This document shows positions 48,850 to 58,044 of a stretch of 64,000 bases of DNA, piece after piece. Made by a program: the position numbers and the translations under genes. The notes under the pieces are model-generated. The model had not been told where the DNA came from. It searched no databases and saw only the letters and a list, made by a program, of their open reading frames with translations. Each line of letters starts with the position of its first letter. Positions within the stretch are counted from its first letter, which is position 1. Origin of the DNA: Liquorilactobacillus hordei DSM 19519 (GTDB lineage Bacteria > Bacillota > Bacilli > Lactobacillales > Lactobacillaceae); assembly GCF_019443985.1 (NCBI RefSeq), contig NZ_CP049303.1, positions 372,001 through 436,000 on the forward strand. Direction: 5' to 3'.

Positions 48850-48975
48850 CTTATGGCACACTCCCTCTTTTTGTTAAACATAGAAATTAAGAATGGGGCT
48901 GTGCCAAAAGTTGAATTTTGACCCAGCCTCACTAATTATTCTGTATAAACATATTCCCTAAGTGTTAAAGCAGAA
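48850..48975 (+). repeat. end of repeat copy 3 plus a further partial copy
   Basis: 48850-48865 completes the interrupted repeat. From about 48894 (GGGGCTGTGCCAAAAGTTGA) the beginning of another copy appears, with its terminator hairpin, and fades after about 80 bp. Its hairpin probably ends transcripts of the facing phospho-beta-glucosidase gene. Confidence 0.6.
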
Positions 48976-49029
48976 TCTCGCAAATATCGTCTTTGTATCT
49001 TTCCCAAAGTACAATACTTATTTCATCCT

Positions 49030-50511
<1,482 letters not shown>

Positions 50512-50556
50512 TTAGCCACCTTTCAATGATTAGAATTATATTTATTAACTATATTA

Positions 50557-50874
50557 TTAAGCCATCAGATCTTCTGCTTGTTTTAAAACCTTCGCTCCAT
50601 TCATCATCCCATAAGCCTGCATATCAATTACATCCATTGGTATATTTTTACCTACTAATTTCTTATTAATATCGTTCTTCATATATCTAATCTGTGGTCC
50701 TAATAAAACAACATCAATTTCTTTTTCTACTAACTTTTGATCAACTTCAGAAGCTGAGACTGCAAAAATATCATATTCTTTACCTTGTTCTTTTGCCGCA
50801 CCTTGCATCTTAGCGACAAGCATGCTGGTACTCATTCCTGCTGCACAACATAACATAATGGTCTTTTCACTCAT
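50557..50874 (-). CDS. PTS lactose/cellobiose-family EIIB protein
   Basis: 105 residues. MLCCAAGMSTSMLVAKM holds the cysteine that carries the phosphate (Cys9 or Cys10; family position in C-A-A-G-M-S-T-S is the second). GMSTS forms the P-loop. First gene of a two-gene unit with the phospho-beta-glucosidase. No EIIC or EIIA is in the window, so it must work with unlinked partners. Confidence 0.9.
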   Translation of the reverse strand: MSEKTIMLCCAAGMSTSMLVAKMQGAAKEQGKEYDIFAVSASEVDQKLVEKEIDVVLLGPQIRYMKNDINKKLVGKNIPMDVIDMQAYGMMNGAKVLKQAEDLMA

Positions 50875-50936
50875 AGTAACCCCATCCTCTCATTATCAAT
50901 TAAAATTCTTTATTATATAGTTATTTTACATTATTT

Positions 50937-50950
50937 AGATAGCGCTTACA
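50937..50950 (-). promoter_or_regulatory. cre (CcpA) site upstream of the EIIB gene
   Basis: On the minus strand TGTAAGCGCTATCT matches TGNAANCGNWNNCW at every fixed position. A TATAAT box follows about 20 bp downstream (near 50910-50915) so the site overlaps the -35 region, as expected for carbon catabolite repression. Confidence 0.75.
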
Positions 50951-50986
50951 ACCTTTCTAAGAACTAAAAAGTAGAGAATGTGAATG

Positions 50987-51157
50987 CTATAAGTAAGGGG
51001 TCTTCCAAACTTTGAATACTAACTTGAAGTTGCGAACATAACGTGTGCTTTTTTATGAGTGATTCAAAGTTAGACAAGACATTTTTAACTTATTAAAAAC
51101 GTTTATTCCTAATAAAAAAAGAACTAGATCAAAATTAACTTTTGACCTAGCCCCATG
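50987..51157 (-). repeat. dispersed palindromic repeat, reverse-oriented diverged copy
   Basis: Read on the minus strand it begins at CTAGGTCAAAAGTTAATTTT and runs through the palindrome to CTTATAG. The left end as drawn fades into the cre/promoter region of the EIIB gene. Together with that region it fills the 328-bp gap between EIIB and fumarate reductase, and its hairpin (51131-51157) can terminate transcripts of the fumarate reductase. Confidence 0.6.
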
Positions 51158-51202
51158 TACAGTAATATAATTCTCTATTTAAATTGCGTACAATTTCTTA
51201 CT

Positions 51203-52594
51203 TTATTTCTTCAAATACACAAATGCCTGTTGTGCTGCTTGTCTCCCAAAAACAACTGTTTCTGCAATTGAGTTGCCCCCGATTCGGTTATTACCATGTA
51301 ATCCACCAGCCACTTCTCCAGCTGCAAAAATTCCCGGAATTACATAGCCGTTTCCGTCTAACACTCTGGTTCTTTCATCGACATGAATCCCACCCATTGT
51401 ATAGTGAACAGCTGGTGCAACATGAATTGCATAAAATGGCCCAGCATCTAGTTTGTTATTCATCCCAGTTTTTCTACCAAATTCCGTATCTGATTTAGTT
51501 GTAACTGCTTTATTCCACCCTGCCAAAGTCGAAGTTAAATTTTGCTTATCAATTTTTAAAACTTCTGCCAATTCAGCAACAGTAGCAGCACTCTCAACTA
51601 ATCCGATATGATTATAGAATTCAATTGCTTTAACACGGCTCCTGACCTTTTCATCAAAAATTAAATATGCACTTTTTTCCGGTAAAGAAGTAATCGCACG
51701 CGACACGACTTTTCTTGTATTAAGCTCGTCAACAAATCGTTTCCCTTCGTTAGAGACAAGAATTGCTCCTTCACCACGGACTGTTTCACCTATCAAATAA
51801 GCATGTGGTGTATCTTGTTGCACAGTTGGATGGATCTGGATCATTTCCATCTGAATTAATTCGGCACCTATCTCCTGCGCCATTAATAATCCATCACCAG
51901 TTGCACCACTATGATTGGTTGTTTTATAATTTAGCAGTTCTGGACGGTATTTCTTTATCCACTCGCTGCCAGCCCCAAAACCTCCTGTTGCAATAACAAT
52001 TGACCTTCCTACAATCGTCTTTTGTACCCCTTCATCGATACTGATAGCTACCTGCGTTCCAGAAGGTTGCTTTTTTAAATGTTCCACTTTTACCTGTGTA
52101 AATAAAGGAATGCTGGCTTTTTGGATAATGCGTAACAACCCTTTAATCAAATATGCCCCAACTGGTGCAGTTGAAGCTGGTCGATGGGCTCTTTTTTTGC
52201 TCATTCCACCTGTCACCGTTAAGTCGGTTAGCTCTATCTCATGGGAAGAAAGCCATTCAATTGCTAATGCTGTATGTGTGGCAAAGTATTCTAGCATTTC
52301 CTGATTATTCAGTTTTCCTCCGCCTTGATAGGTCTCCTTGTAAAAATCAGCAAAGCTATCAACTACTCCGTTAGCTAGCTGAACTTCTGTTTCGGCAGCA
52401 TTCATTCCTGAAGATGCACGATTAGTATTTCCACCAATCTTATCCATTTTTTCTAAAATGACTGGCTTAAGTCCAAGTTCATATGCTTGGATTGCACAAG
52501 TCAGTCCTGTACTCCCAGAACCTATTATTACTACATCGTATTCCTTCTCAAGTTGCTCAATAGGATTAGATGTAAAAACAAACTTTTCAGGCAT
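51203..52594 (-). CDS. soluble fumarate reductase flavoprotein
   Basis: 463 residues. DVVIIGSGSTGLTCAIQAYE is the FAD-binding loop, ASSGMNAAETE and HPTVQQDTP, TVRGEGAILV, GRKTGMN and MGGIHVDERTRVL follow the order seen in flavocytochrome c and Osm1-type fumarate reductases. It would reduce fumarate to succinate, taking electrons from a flavin or quinol. No heme-binding or FMN-binding extra domain is visible. Start at 52594 after AGAGGAG. It follows fumC by about 60 bp on the same strand. A urocanate- or related acrylate reductase is an alternative. Confidence 0.85.
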   Translation of the reverse strand: MPEKFVFTSNPIEQLEKEYDVVIIGSGSTGLTCAIQAYELGLKPVILEKMDKIGGNTNRASSGMNAAETEVQLANGVVDSFADFYKETYQGGGKLNNQEMLEYFATHTALAIEWLSSHEIELTDLTVTGGMSKKRAHRPASTAPVGAYLIKGLLRIIQKASIPLFTQVKVEHLKKQPSGTQVAISIDEGVQKTIVGRSIVIATGGFGAGSEWIKKYRPELLNYKTTNHSGATGDGLLMAQEIGAELIQMEMIQIHPTVQQDTPHAYLIGETVRGEGAILVSNEGKRFVDELNTRKVVSRAITSLPEKSAYLIFDEKVRSRVKAIEFYNHIGLVESAATVAELAEVLKIDKQNLTSTLAGWNKAVTTKSDTEFGRKTGMNNKLDAGPFYAIHVAPAVHYTMGGIHVDERTRVLDGNGYVIPGIFAAGEVAGGLHGNNRIGGNSIAETVVFGRQAAQQAFVYLKK

Positions 52595-52655
52595 TATCTT
52601 TGCTCCTCTCATATTTTTCTCTATTCATATTTAATATTTTTATTAATCTCACGCA

Positions 52656-54038
52656 CTACTCTGGATTAATCATTGTCATCTTCTTAGTATCTACCCATTG
52701 ATCAAAATCACTTTCAGAAATTTCACCAGATTCTAAAGCTGCTTCTCTCAATGAAATTCCTTGTCTTTGAGCTTTTTGTGCTATTTCGGCACTCTTATGA
52801 TATCCCAAATGCGGAGATAGTGCCGTGACCGTCATTAGTGAATTATCTACTAATTCGCCCATTCGCTTCTCATTAACGGTCATTCCAGCAATCATTTTTT
52901 TATTAAACCCATTGACGGTAAGTGTCAATAGGCTCACGGATTCTAAAAATGCATCAATAATCAAAGGCTTATAAACATTCATTTCAAAATTACCCTGAGA
53001 AGCTGCAACTGAAATCACCGTATCATTACCTATAACACGCACGGCTGCCATGGTTAATGCTTCAGCTTGTGTTGGATTAACTTTTCCTGGCATGATTGAT
53101 GAGCCAGGTTCATTGGCAGGAATATTTAATTCACCATATCCCGCACGAGGACCACTTGCTAAGAATCTAACATCATTCGCAATTTTAAGTAAGTCAGCAG
53201 CTAATGTTTTTAACGTTCCATGCACCGCATTTATTGCTGAATGTGCTGCTAACCCATAAAACTTATTATTTTTCACATTAAAACTACTATGATAATAATT
53301 ATTAATTTCAGTATTTACTATCTCAGTAAATTTTACTGTCGTGTTCAATCCTGTTCCTACTGCAGTTCCCCCAAGAGGTAACTCGTACAAACTATCCTTT
53401 GTGCTATTGATGAATTCTAAGTCATGTTCTAGCATGCTAACCCAACCACTGATTTCTTGACCAAAAGTTAATGGAGTCGCATCTTGTAGATGAGTTCTCC
53501 CAATCTTCACGGTCTCCCAATAAAGTCTTTGTTTGTTCTTCAATTCATCTGTTAATTTTTGAACTTCCTCAATTACATGCTTCAAAGCCTGCATTGCTGC
53601 AATATTCATTGCAGTAGGAAAAACATCATTAGAACTCTGTCCCATATTAACATCATCATTTGGTAAGATCTCTAGACTGGCGTCAAGCTTCTTTGCCATA
53701 TGCGCAATAACCTCATTAACATTCATATTGGTTTGCGTTCCAGATCCAGTTTGATATACCCGCAATGGAAAATCTCGTCTTAACTCCGAATTCTCAAGTC
53801 GTAACAAAGTATCTACGGCTTTAACAATTAAGTCACTTTTTTCTTTAGTCATTTTTCCTAATTGACAGTTAGCCACTGCAGCTGATCTTTTAATTATCAA
53901 TAATACTCTAATCACATCTAATGGCATTTTATTCCCTGCCTTGAAATTTTGCCGACTTCTCTGCGTTTGTGCTCCCCACAAAGCGTCTACTGGAATATTT
54001 ACAGGCCCTATTGTATCGCTCTCAATTCTAAAATCCAT
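52656..54038 (-). CDS. fumC: class II fumarate hydratase
   Basis: 460 residues; GSSIMPGKVNPTQAEA is the superfamily signature with the catalytic loop serine, and TGSGTQTNMNVNEVIA is fumarase-specific. It interconverts malate and fumarate. With the fumarate reductase downstream it makes a malate-to-succinate branch that lets the cell dispose of electrons. A GGAGGG lies 12 bases before the ATG, slightly far. Confidence 0.95.
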   Translation of the reverse strand: MDFRIESDTIGPVNIPVDALWGAQTQRSRQNFKAGNKMPLDVIRVLLIIKRSAAVANCQLGKMTKEKSDLIVKAVDTLLRLENSELRRDFPLRVYQTGSGTQTNMNVNEVIAHMAKKLDASLEILPNDDVNMGQSSNDVFPTAMNIAAMQALKHVIEEVQKLTDELKNKQRLYWETVKIGRTHLQDATPLTFGQEISGWVSMLEHDLEFINSTKDSLYELPLGGTAVGTGLNTTVKFTEIVNTEINNYYHSSFNVKNNKFYGLAAHSAINAVHGTLKTLAADLLKIANDVRFLASGPRAGYGELNIPANEPGSSIMPGKVNPTQAEALTMAAVRVIGNDTVISVAASQGNFEMNVYKPLIIDAFLESVSLLTLTVNGFNKKMIAGMTVNEKRMGELVDNSLMTVTALSPHLGYHKSAEIAQKAQRQGISLREAALESGEISESDFDQWVDTKKMTMINPE

Positions 54039-54094
54039 TTTACCGCCAGTCCCTCCACTAAAAGATTGTTAATTCTTGCACAATCAATATTACG

Positions 54095-54261
54095 AGGCTG
54101 TGCCAAAAGTTAAATTTTAACCCAACCTCGCTAATTATTCCATATAAACGTGTTCCATAAGTCAAAATTCTCCGTCTAACTTCGAATTACTCATAGCAAA
54201 GTACTCGCTATGTTCATAATTTCGGGTTAGTACTCAAATTTTCCCGACTTATGTCACACTC
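54095..54261 (+). repeat. dispersed palindromic repeat, intact copy (empty IS site)
   Basis: A full copy that is very close to the two IS-bearing ones but uninterrupted: CCCGACTTATGTCACACTCC at 54243-54262. Outer arms CATAAGTC (about 54156) and GACTTATG (54246-54253) pair; inner arms TAACTTCGAATTAC and GTAATTTC...GTTA pair around CATAGC/GCTATG. The initial hairpin GTGCCAAAAGTTAAATTTTA is weaker than in other copies. It separates fumC from the aldo/keto reductase. Confidence 0.85.
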
Positions 54262-54274
54262 CCACTCATGACAA

Positions 54275-55114
54275 CTATTTTATATTTTCAAGCTCTTTAA
54301 ATTCTGCATCTGTTAATTCAATTTCAGCCGCTTTTAAATTCTGAACTGCGTGTTCTTTTGACTTAGTTCCGGGAATTGGCATTATTACTGGACTCTTCTT
54401 CAGTAACCATGCTAATGCAATCTGTGAAGGACTTGCACCATATTTATCTGCTATCTTTAATAATCTTCCATCTTCACTTAACTTCCCTGTTGCCAGTGGG
54501 AACCAAGGAATAAAGGCTAAATGTTTTTCCTCAGCAAACTTCAATACATCCTCGTCAGCACGATCTATCAAATTATATCTATTTTGAACGGATACGATTG
54601 GAACAATTTTTTGTGCTGCCTGAATTTCTGAAATTGAAACTTGGCTCAATCCAATGTGCTTTATTTTTCCTTCATTCTGTAATTCCTTTAAAACCCCAAG
54701 CTGATCTTCAAGCGGAACGGTTTTATCAATTCTATGAAGTTGCAAAAGGTCAATTTGCTTCAATCCTAACGAAAATAAGTTTAATTCGACTTGTTGCCTT
54801 AGATAATCTGGACGTCCATTCGGAGTCCACTGTCCTGGCCCTTGTCTAGTAAAACCAACTTTTGTGGCTACCATTACATTCTTATTAGGACGTTGTTTTA
54901 ATGCTTCTTTCAAATAAAGATTAGCAAAGAACGGGCCATATGAATCAGCAGTATCAATAAAATCAGCTCCATGATCAATTACAGTTGTGATTACCTCCAC
55001 AGCGTTATTAACGTCTGTGGCAGGACCCCAAACACCTTTTCCAGGTAATTGCATTGTTCCATACCCCAAACGGTTAACTTTCAATCCATTACCAAAATCA
55101 AAGAATTTTTCCAT
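54275..55114 (-). CDS. aldo/keto reductase
   Basis: 279 residues, TIM-barrel. The catalytic set is visible as DTADSYG (Asp and Tyr), VATKVGF (Lys) and LLQLHRID (His). It resembles the YdbC/oxidoreductase group that reduces aldehydes with NADPH. GGAGGAA lies before the ATG at 55114. Monocistronic; substrate unknown. Confidence 0.87.
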   Translation of the reverse strand: MEKFFDFGNGLKVNRLGYGTMQLPGKGVWGPATDVNNAVEVITTVIDHGADFIDTADSYGPFFANLYLKEALKQRPNKNVMVATKVGFTRQGPGQWTPNGRPDYLRQQVELNLFSLGLKQIDLLQLHRIDKTVPLEDQLGVLKELQNEGKIKHIGLSQVSISEIQAAQKIVPIVSVQNRYNLIDRADEDVLKFAEEKHLAFIPWFPLATGKLSEDGRLLKIADKYGASPSQIALAWLLKKSPVIMPIPGTKSKEHAVQNLKAAEIELTDAEFKELENIK

Positions 55115-55221
55115 CGATATTCCTCCTTTTTATCTATATACTGATAATACCTCAAATACCTGCAATAATTACTACAGAAGAGTCTCTTTTTTATTTTCTT
55201 AAAGTTCAAGATAGATTCTCA

Positions 55222-55250
55222 TTGTTTTTCTTAACTCACAGTGCTATATT
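55222..55250 (+). promoter_or_regulatory. candidate promoter of the CDF exporter
   Basis: TTGTTT (55222-55227) and TATATT (55245-55250) are 17 bp apart. Transcription would start near 55257, inside the dyad listed next. Confidence 0.5.
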
Positions 55251-55257
55251 TAAGATG

Positions 55258-55277
55258 ATATGAACATATACTCATAT
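55258..55277 (+). promoter_or_regulatory. ArsR/SmtB-type operator
   Basis: ATATGAACATATACTCATAT is a 20-bp imperfect dyad with ATATGA and TCATAT arms spaced by 8, the half-site spacing (TGAA-N6-TTCA) of SmtB/CzrA zinc-sensing repressors. It lies at the transcription start of a zinc/cobalt-type exporter, where a metal-released repressor would act. No ArsR-family gene is in the window. Confidence 0.55.
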
Positions 55278-55301
55278 TGTCATAGAGAGGGAGTAGTAAT
55301 T

Positions 55302-56216
55302 ATGGAACAATCTAAAAATACAAACTTAAGATTTTTATCAGTCACGACTCTGAATGTTTTAATTACTTTTTTTGAATTAGTGGGCGGACTGCTTTCTGGA
55401 AGTCTATCACTGATTTCTGACGCATTTCATAATTTCAGCGATACCTTCTCGATAGTTCTGAGTTATATTGCTAATCTAATTGGACATAAAAAAGCCACTC
55501 CCAAAAACTCTTACGGGTATCGACGAGTAGAAATCTTGACTGCTTTACTTAGTTCAATCATCCTAATCTTAATCTCTTTATTCTTATTATTTGAAGGTAT
55601 TAATCGTATTCAGCATCCCGAAACTGTTAAAGGAGCAATTATGTTTTGGGTCGCAGTCGTTAGTTTCATTGCTAATCTAGGAGCCGCCCTCTTATTGCAC
55701 GTTGGGGCAAGTAATAATCTTAATATTAAGGCTACCTACTTACATCTGTTAAGTGATTCTCTTGCCTCAGTTGGAGTAATAATCGGTTCTATTTTTATTT
55801 ACTTTTTTAATCTTACTTGGATTGATCCTGTTATCACTATCTTAGTATCGCTCTATATTGCGTACGAGTCTCTGCCAATTATCCAGCAGACATTCAGAAT
55901 TCTCATGGAAGGTTCTCCAGATATTGATGTTGATCATGTTAAAAATGATTTATTAGCTATCCCAGAAATAAAAGATGTTCATCATTTTCACTCTTGGTCA
56001 ATCAATGAAAATGAGTTAATGGCATCTGTACATGTTAACCTTTCAGATTTGCCACTTAGCGAAACCGAGAAAATATATAGTAGTATTGAAAATATATTAA
56101 AAGATAAATACAATATTAGGCACGTAACAATTCAGGCCGAATGTACACGAGGTCTTAAAAAGGCAATGTGCTTATCAAGTGAAGATGAAACTGAAAATCT
56201 AAAAAATGATAAATAG
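55302..56216 (+). CDS. cation diffusion facilitator (zinc/cobalt-type exporter)
   Basis: 304 residues with six membrane segments and a C-terminal cytoplasmic domain (about residues 205-300). SDAFHNFSDTFSI and HLLSDSLASVGV carry the two HxxxD/DxxxD-like metal sites in helices 2 and 5. It exports zinc or a similar divalent metal against protons. GGGAG precedes the ATG at 55302; an in-frame ATG at 55260 falls in the operator. The C-terminal CTRGLKKAMC adds cysteines of unknown use. Confidence 0.9.
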   Translation: MEQSKNTNLRFLSVTTLNVLITFFELVGGLLSGSLSLISDAFHNFSDTFSIVLSYIANLIGHKKATPKNSYGYRRVEILTALLSSIILILISLFLLFEGINRIQHPETVKGAIMFWVAVVSFIANLGAALLLHVGASNNLNIKATYLHLLSDSLASVGVIIGSIFIYFFNLTWIDPVITILVSLYIAYESLPIIQQTFRILMEGSPDIDVDHVKNDLLAIPEIKDVHHFHSWSINENELMASVHVNLSDLPLSETEKIYSSIENILKDKYNIRHVTIQAECTRGLKKAMCLSSEDETENLKNDK

Positions 56217-56331
56217 TTAATTGTATTTTCAGAGGTAACTGTCATTATTTTTTTGGTATATTCTAAATTTCATCCAGTTTTTTCTATCTCAATAATCAAA
56301 AAAAATACTCATAATCTTTATTCACACAAAT

Positions 56332-56385
56332 AAATACACCCTATACCAGAGAAACCCTTCTGATATAAGGTGTATTATTCTTATC
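56332..56385 (-). terminator. intrinsic terminator between the CDF and tpx genes
   Basis: AATACACCCTATACCAGA (56332-56349) pairs with TCTGATATAAGGTGTATT (56358-56375) with two mismatches. A-rich DNA on its left and T-rich DNA on its right let it work in both directions for the two converging genes. Confidence 0.65.
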
Positions 56386-56406
56386 TTGTATTTAAAACTA
56401 CAAGAT

Positions 56407-56910
56407 TTATTTATTTTTGTTCAAAAAGTCTAAAGCTGCCTGATAATTTGGTTCGTTTGATTGTTCAATAATCAATTCACGATATGCTACTTCTCCGTCA
56501 GGATTAAGAATCCAGATACTGCGAGCATCAACTCTTCCGTCTTCCACAAAAATCCCGATACTTTTTCCAAGGGAACCCTCTGCGTCAGAAAGTAACTTCA
56601 TCTTTGTTACACCCTCAGCAGCACACCAATCTTGTTGTTGCTCAATTGTATTAGTCGAAATAGTCAAAAAATTAATATTCGGAAAAGAGTCTACATCCTC
56701 GTTAAACTTTTTGGTTGAAAGGCTACATACTCGAGTATTAATGTCTGGAACAACACTGATTAATGTATATTTTCCACTGATATCTGAATTTTTAACTGTT
56801 TCACCTTGTGTACCTTTTAATTCAAACTCTGGAAAACTACTTTCAATTTCAGTTGGTTCCCCATTAGTAGTTGTTGGCTGTTCATGTCTCGTTATTCTCA
56901 CTGCAATCAT
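56407..56910 (-). CDS. tpx: thiol peroxidase (atypical 2-Cys peroxiredoxin)
   Basis: About 167 residues. DINTRVCSLST holds the peroxidatic cysteine and QQDWCAAEG the resolving cysteine, spaced as in Tpx. It reduces peroxides with thioredoxin. GGAAGG precedes the ATG at 56910; the ATG at 56919 overlaps that site. Monocistronic. Confidence 0.93.
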   Translation of the reverse strand: MIAVRITRHEQPTTTNGEPTEIESSFPEFELKGTQGETVKNSDISGKYTLISVVPDINTRVCSLSTKKFNEDVDSFPNINFLTISTNTIEQQQDWCAAEGVTKMKLLSDAEGSLGKSIGIFVEDGRVDARSIWILNPDGEVAYRELIIEQSNEPNYQAALDFLNKNK

Positions 56911-57067
56911 TCCTTCCATTACCTAATTATTCCAATTGTATGCCAGAAATTCATCAATAAGCAAATATTTATTCTATTCAAAATAATACTCGTGCAAAAA
57001 ATATTGTCTACTATCTTGTCTTATAAAATCATTATATTTATACTTAAACTTGCACTGATGAGAGGAG

Positions 57068-57907
57068 ATGCTGATCATACAAACAGCTCGCAAATTATTC
57101 TATATTACATTAGGTTCTTTATTATATGCAATCTCAATAAATTATTTTCTTATTCCAACACGACTGGGTGAAGGGGGAGTTACTGGTTTAACAACAATTG
57201 CCTTTTATACTTTACAAATTCCAACGTACCTAACAAATCTTGTTCTTAACGGAATTTTGTTACTGATTGGATTAAAGTATCTTAAACGAAAAACAATTCT
57301 ACTGTCACTCTGGGCAATTATTTGGCTCTCTATTTTTTTGAGGTTACCCATTATTTATACTTATCACACACAACAGACTATTATTCCGACTATTGCTGGT
57401 GGCGTTTTAACTGGCATTTCAATGGGACTAATTTTGAATGCCGAAGGATCTATTGCAGGCAGCACTATTTTAGGAAAAATCTGTAACCAATATCTTGGAA
57501 TACCTATCGGGTCAGCTACACTATTTTTTGACCTAGCCGTCGCTATTCCATCCGTTTTTATTATTGGTTTTGAAAATACATTGTTAACAGTTATAGAACT
57601 GTATATCTCTGCCAAAATAACTAACCTTGCTCTAGAAAGGTTTGGTTCAAAAAAGGTAATTCAGATAATTTCATCCCACAGCAACAACATCGCGCAAGCA
57701 ATCTCTGATTCATTAGGTCAAGGTGTTACACTCTTGCAGGCTACTGGTTTTTACAGCAAATCAACAAAACCCATTATCTATTTTATTTGTTCTTCTAAAA
57801 ACCTAGCAAGAATTATACCTATTATCGCAGTAACTGATCCGGCTGCTTTAATTATTACTGAAAACGTCCGCAGCGTGCGCGCGACCGATATATATCGTTT
57901 ACTATAG
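57068..57907 (+). CDS. YitT-family membrane protein
   Basis: 279 residues: five or six hydrophobic segments (residues about 10-190) and a C-terminal DUF2179 domain (about 200-275) ending in DPAALIITENVRSVRA. PTRLGEGGVTGL in the first loop is typical of the YitT/DUF161 family. Function unknown; members are often linked to amino acid or stress physiology. GAGAGGAG precedes the ATG. Confidence 0.85.
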   Translation: MLIIQTARKLFYITLGSLLYAISINYFLIPTRLGEGGVTGLTTIAFYTLQIPTYLTNLVLNGILLLIGLKYLKRKTILLSLWAIIWLSIFLRLPIIYTYHTQQTIIPTIAGGVLTGISMGLILNAEGSIAGSTILGKICNQYLGIPIGSATLFFDLAVAIPSVFIIGFENTLLTVIELYISAKITNLALERFGSKKVIQIISSHSNNIAQAISDSLGQGVTLLQATGFYSKSTKPIIYFICSSKNLARIIPIIAVTDPAALIITENVRSVRATDIYRLL

Positions 57908-58044
57908 TTGTAATGTTATTGTAACAGTTTATCTTGGCAATTTTAGTTCATATTACAATATACTTTTGCTATACTGTACTTATCCTTATATGTCAATATT
58001 GAAATTAAATTTTAAAAAATAATTTATTTAAGGAAGTGAACTTT

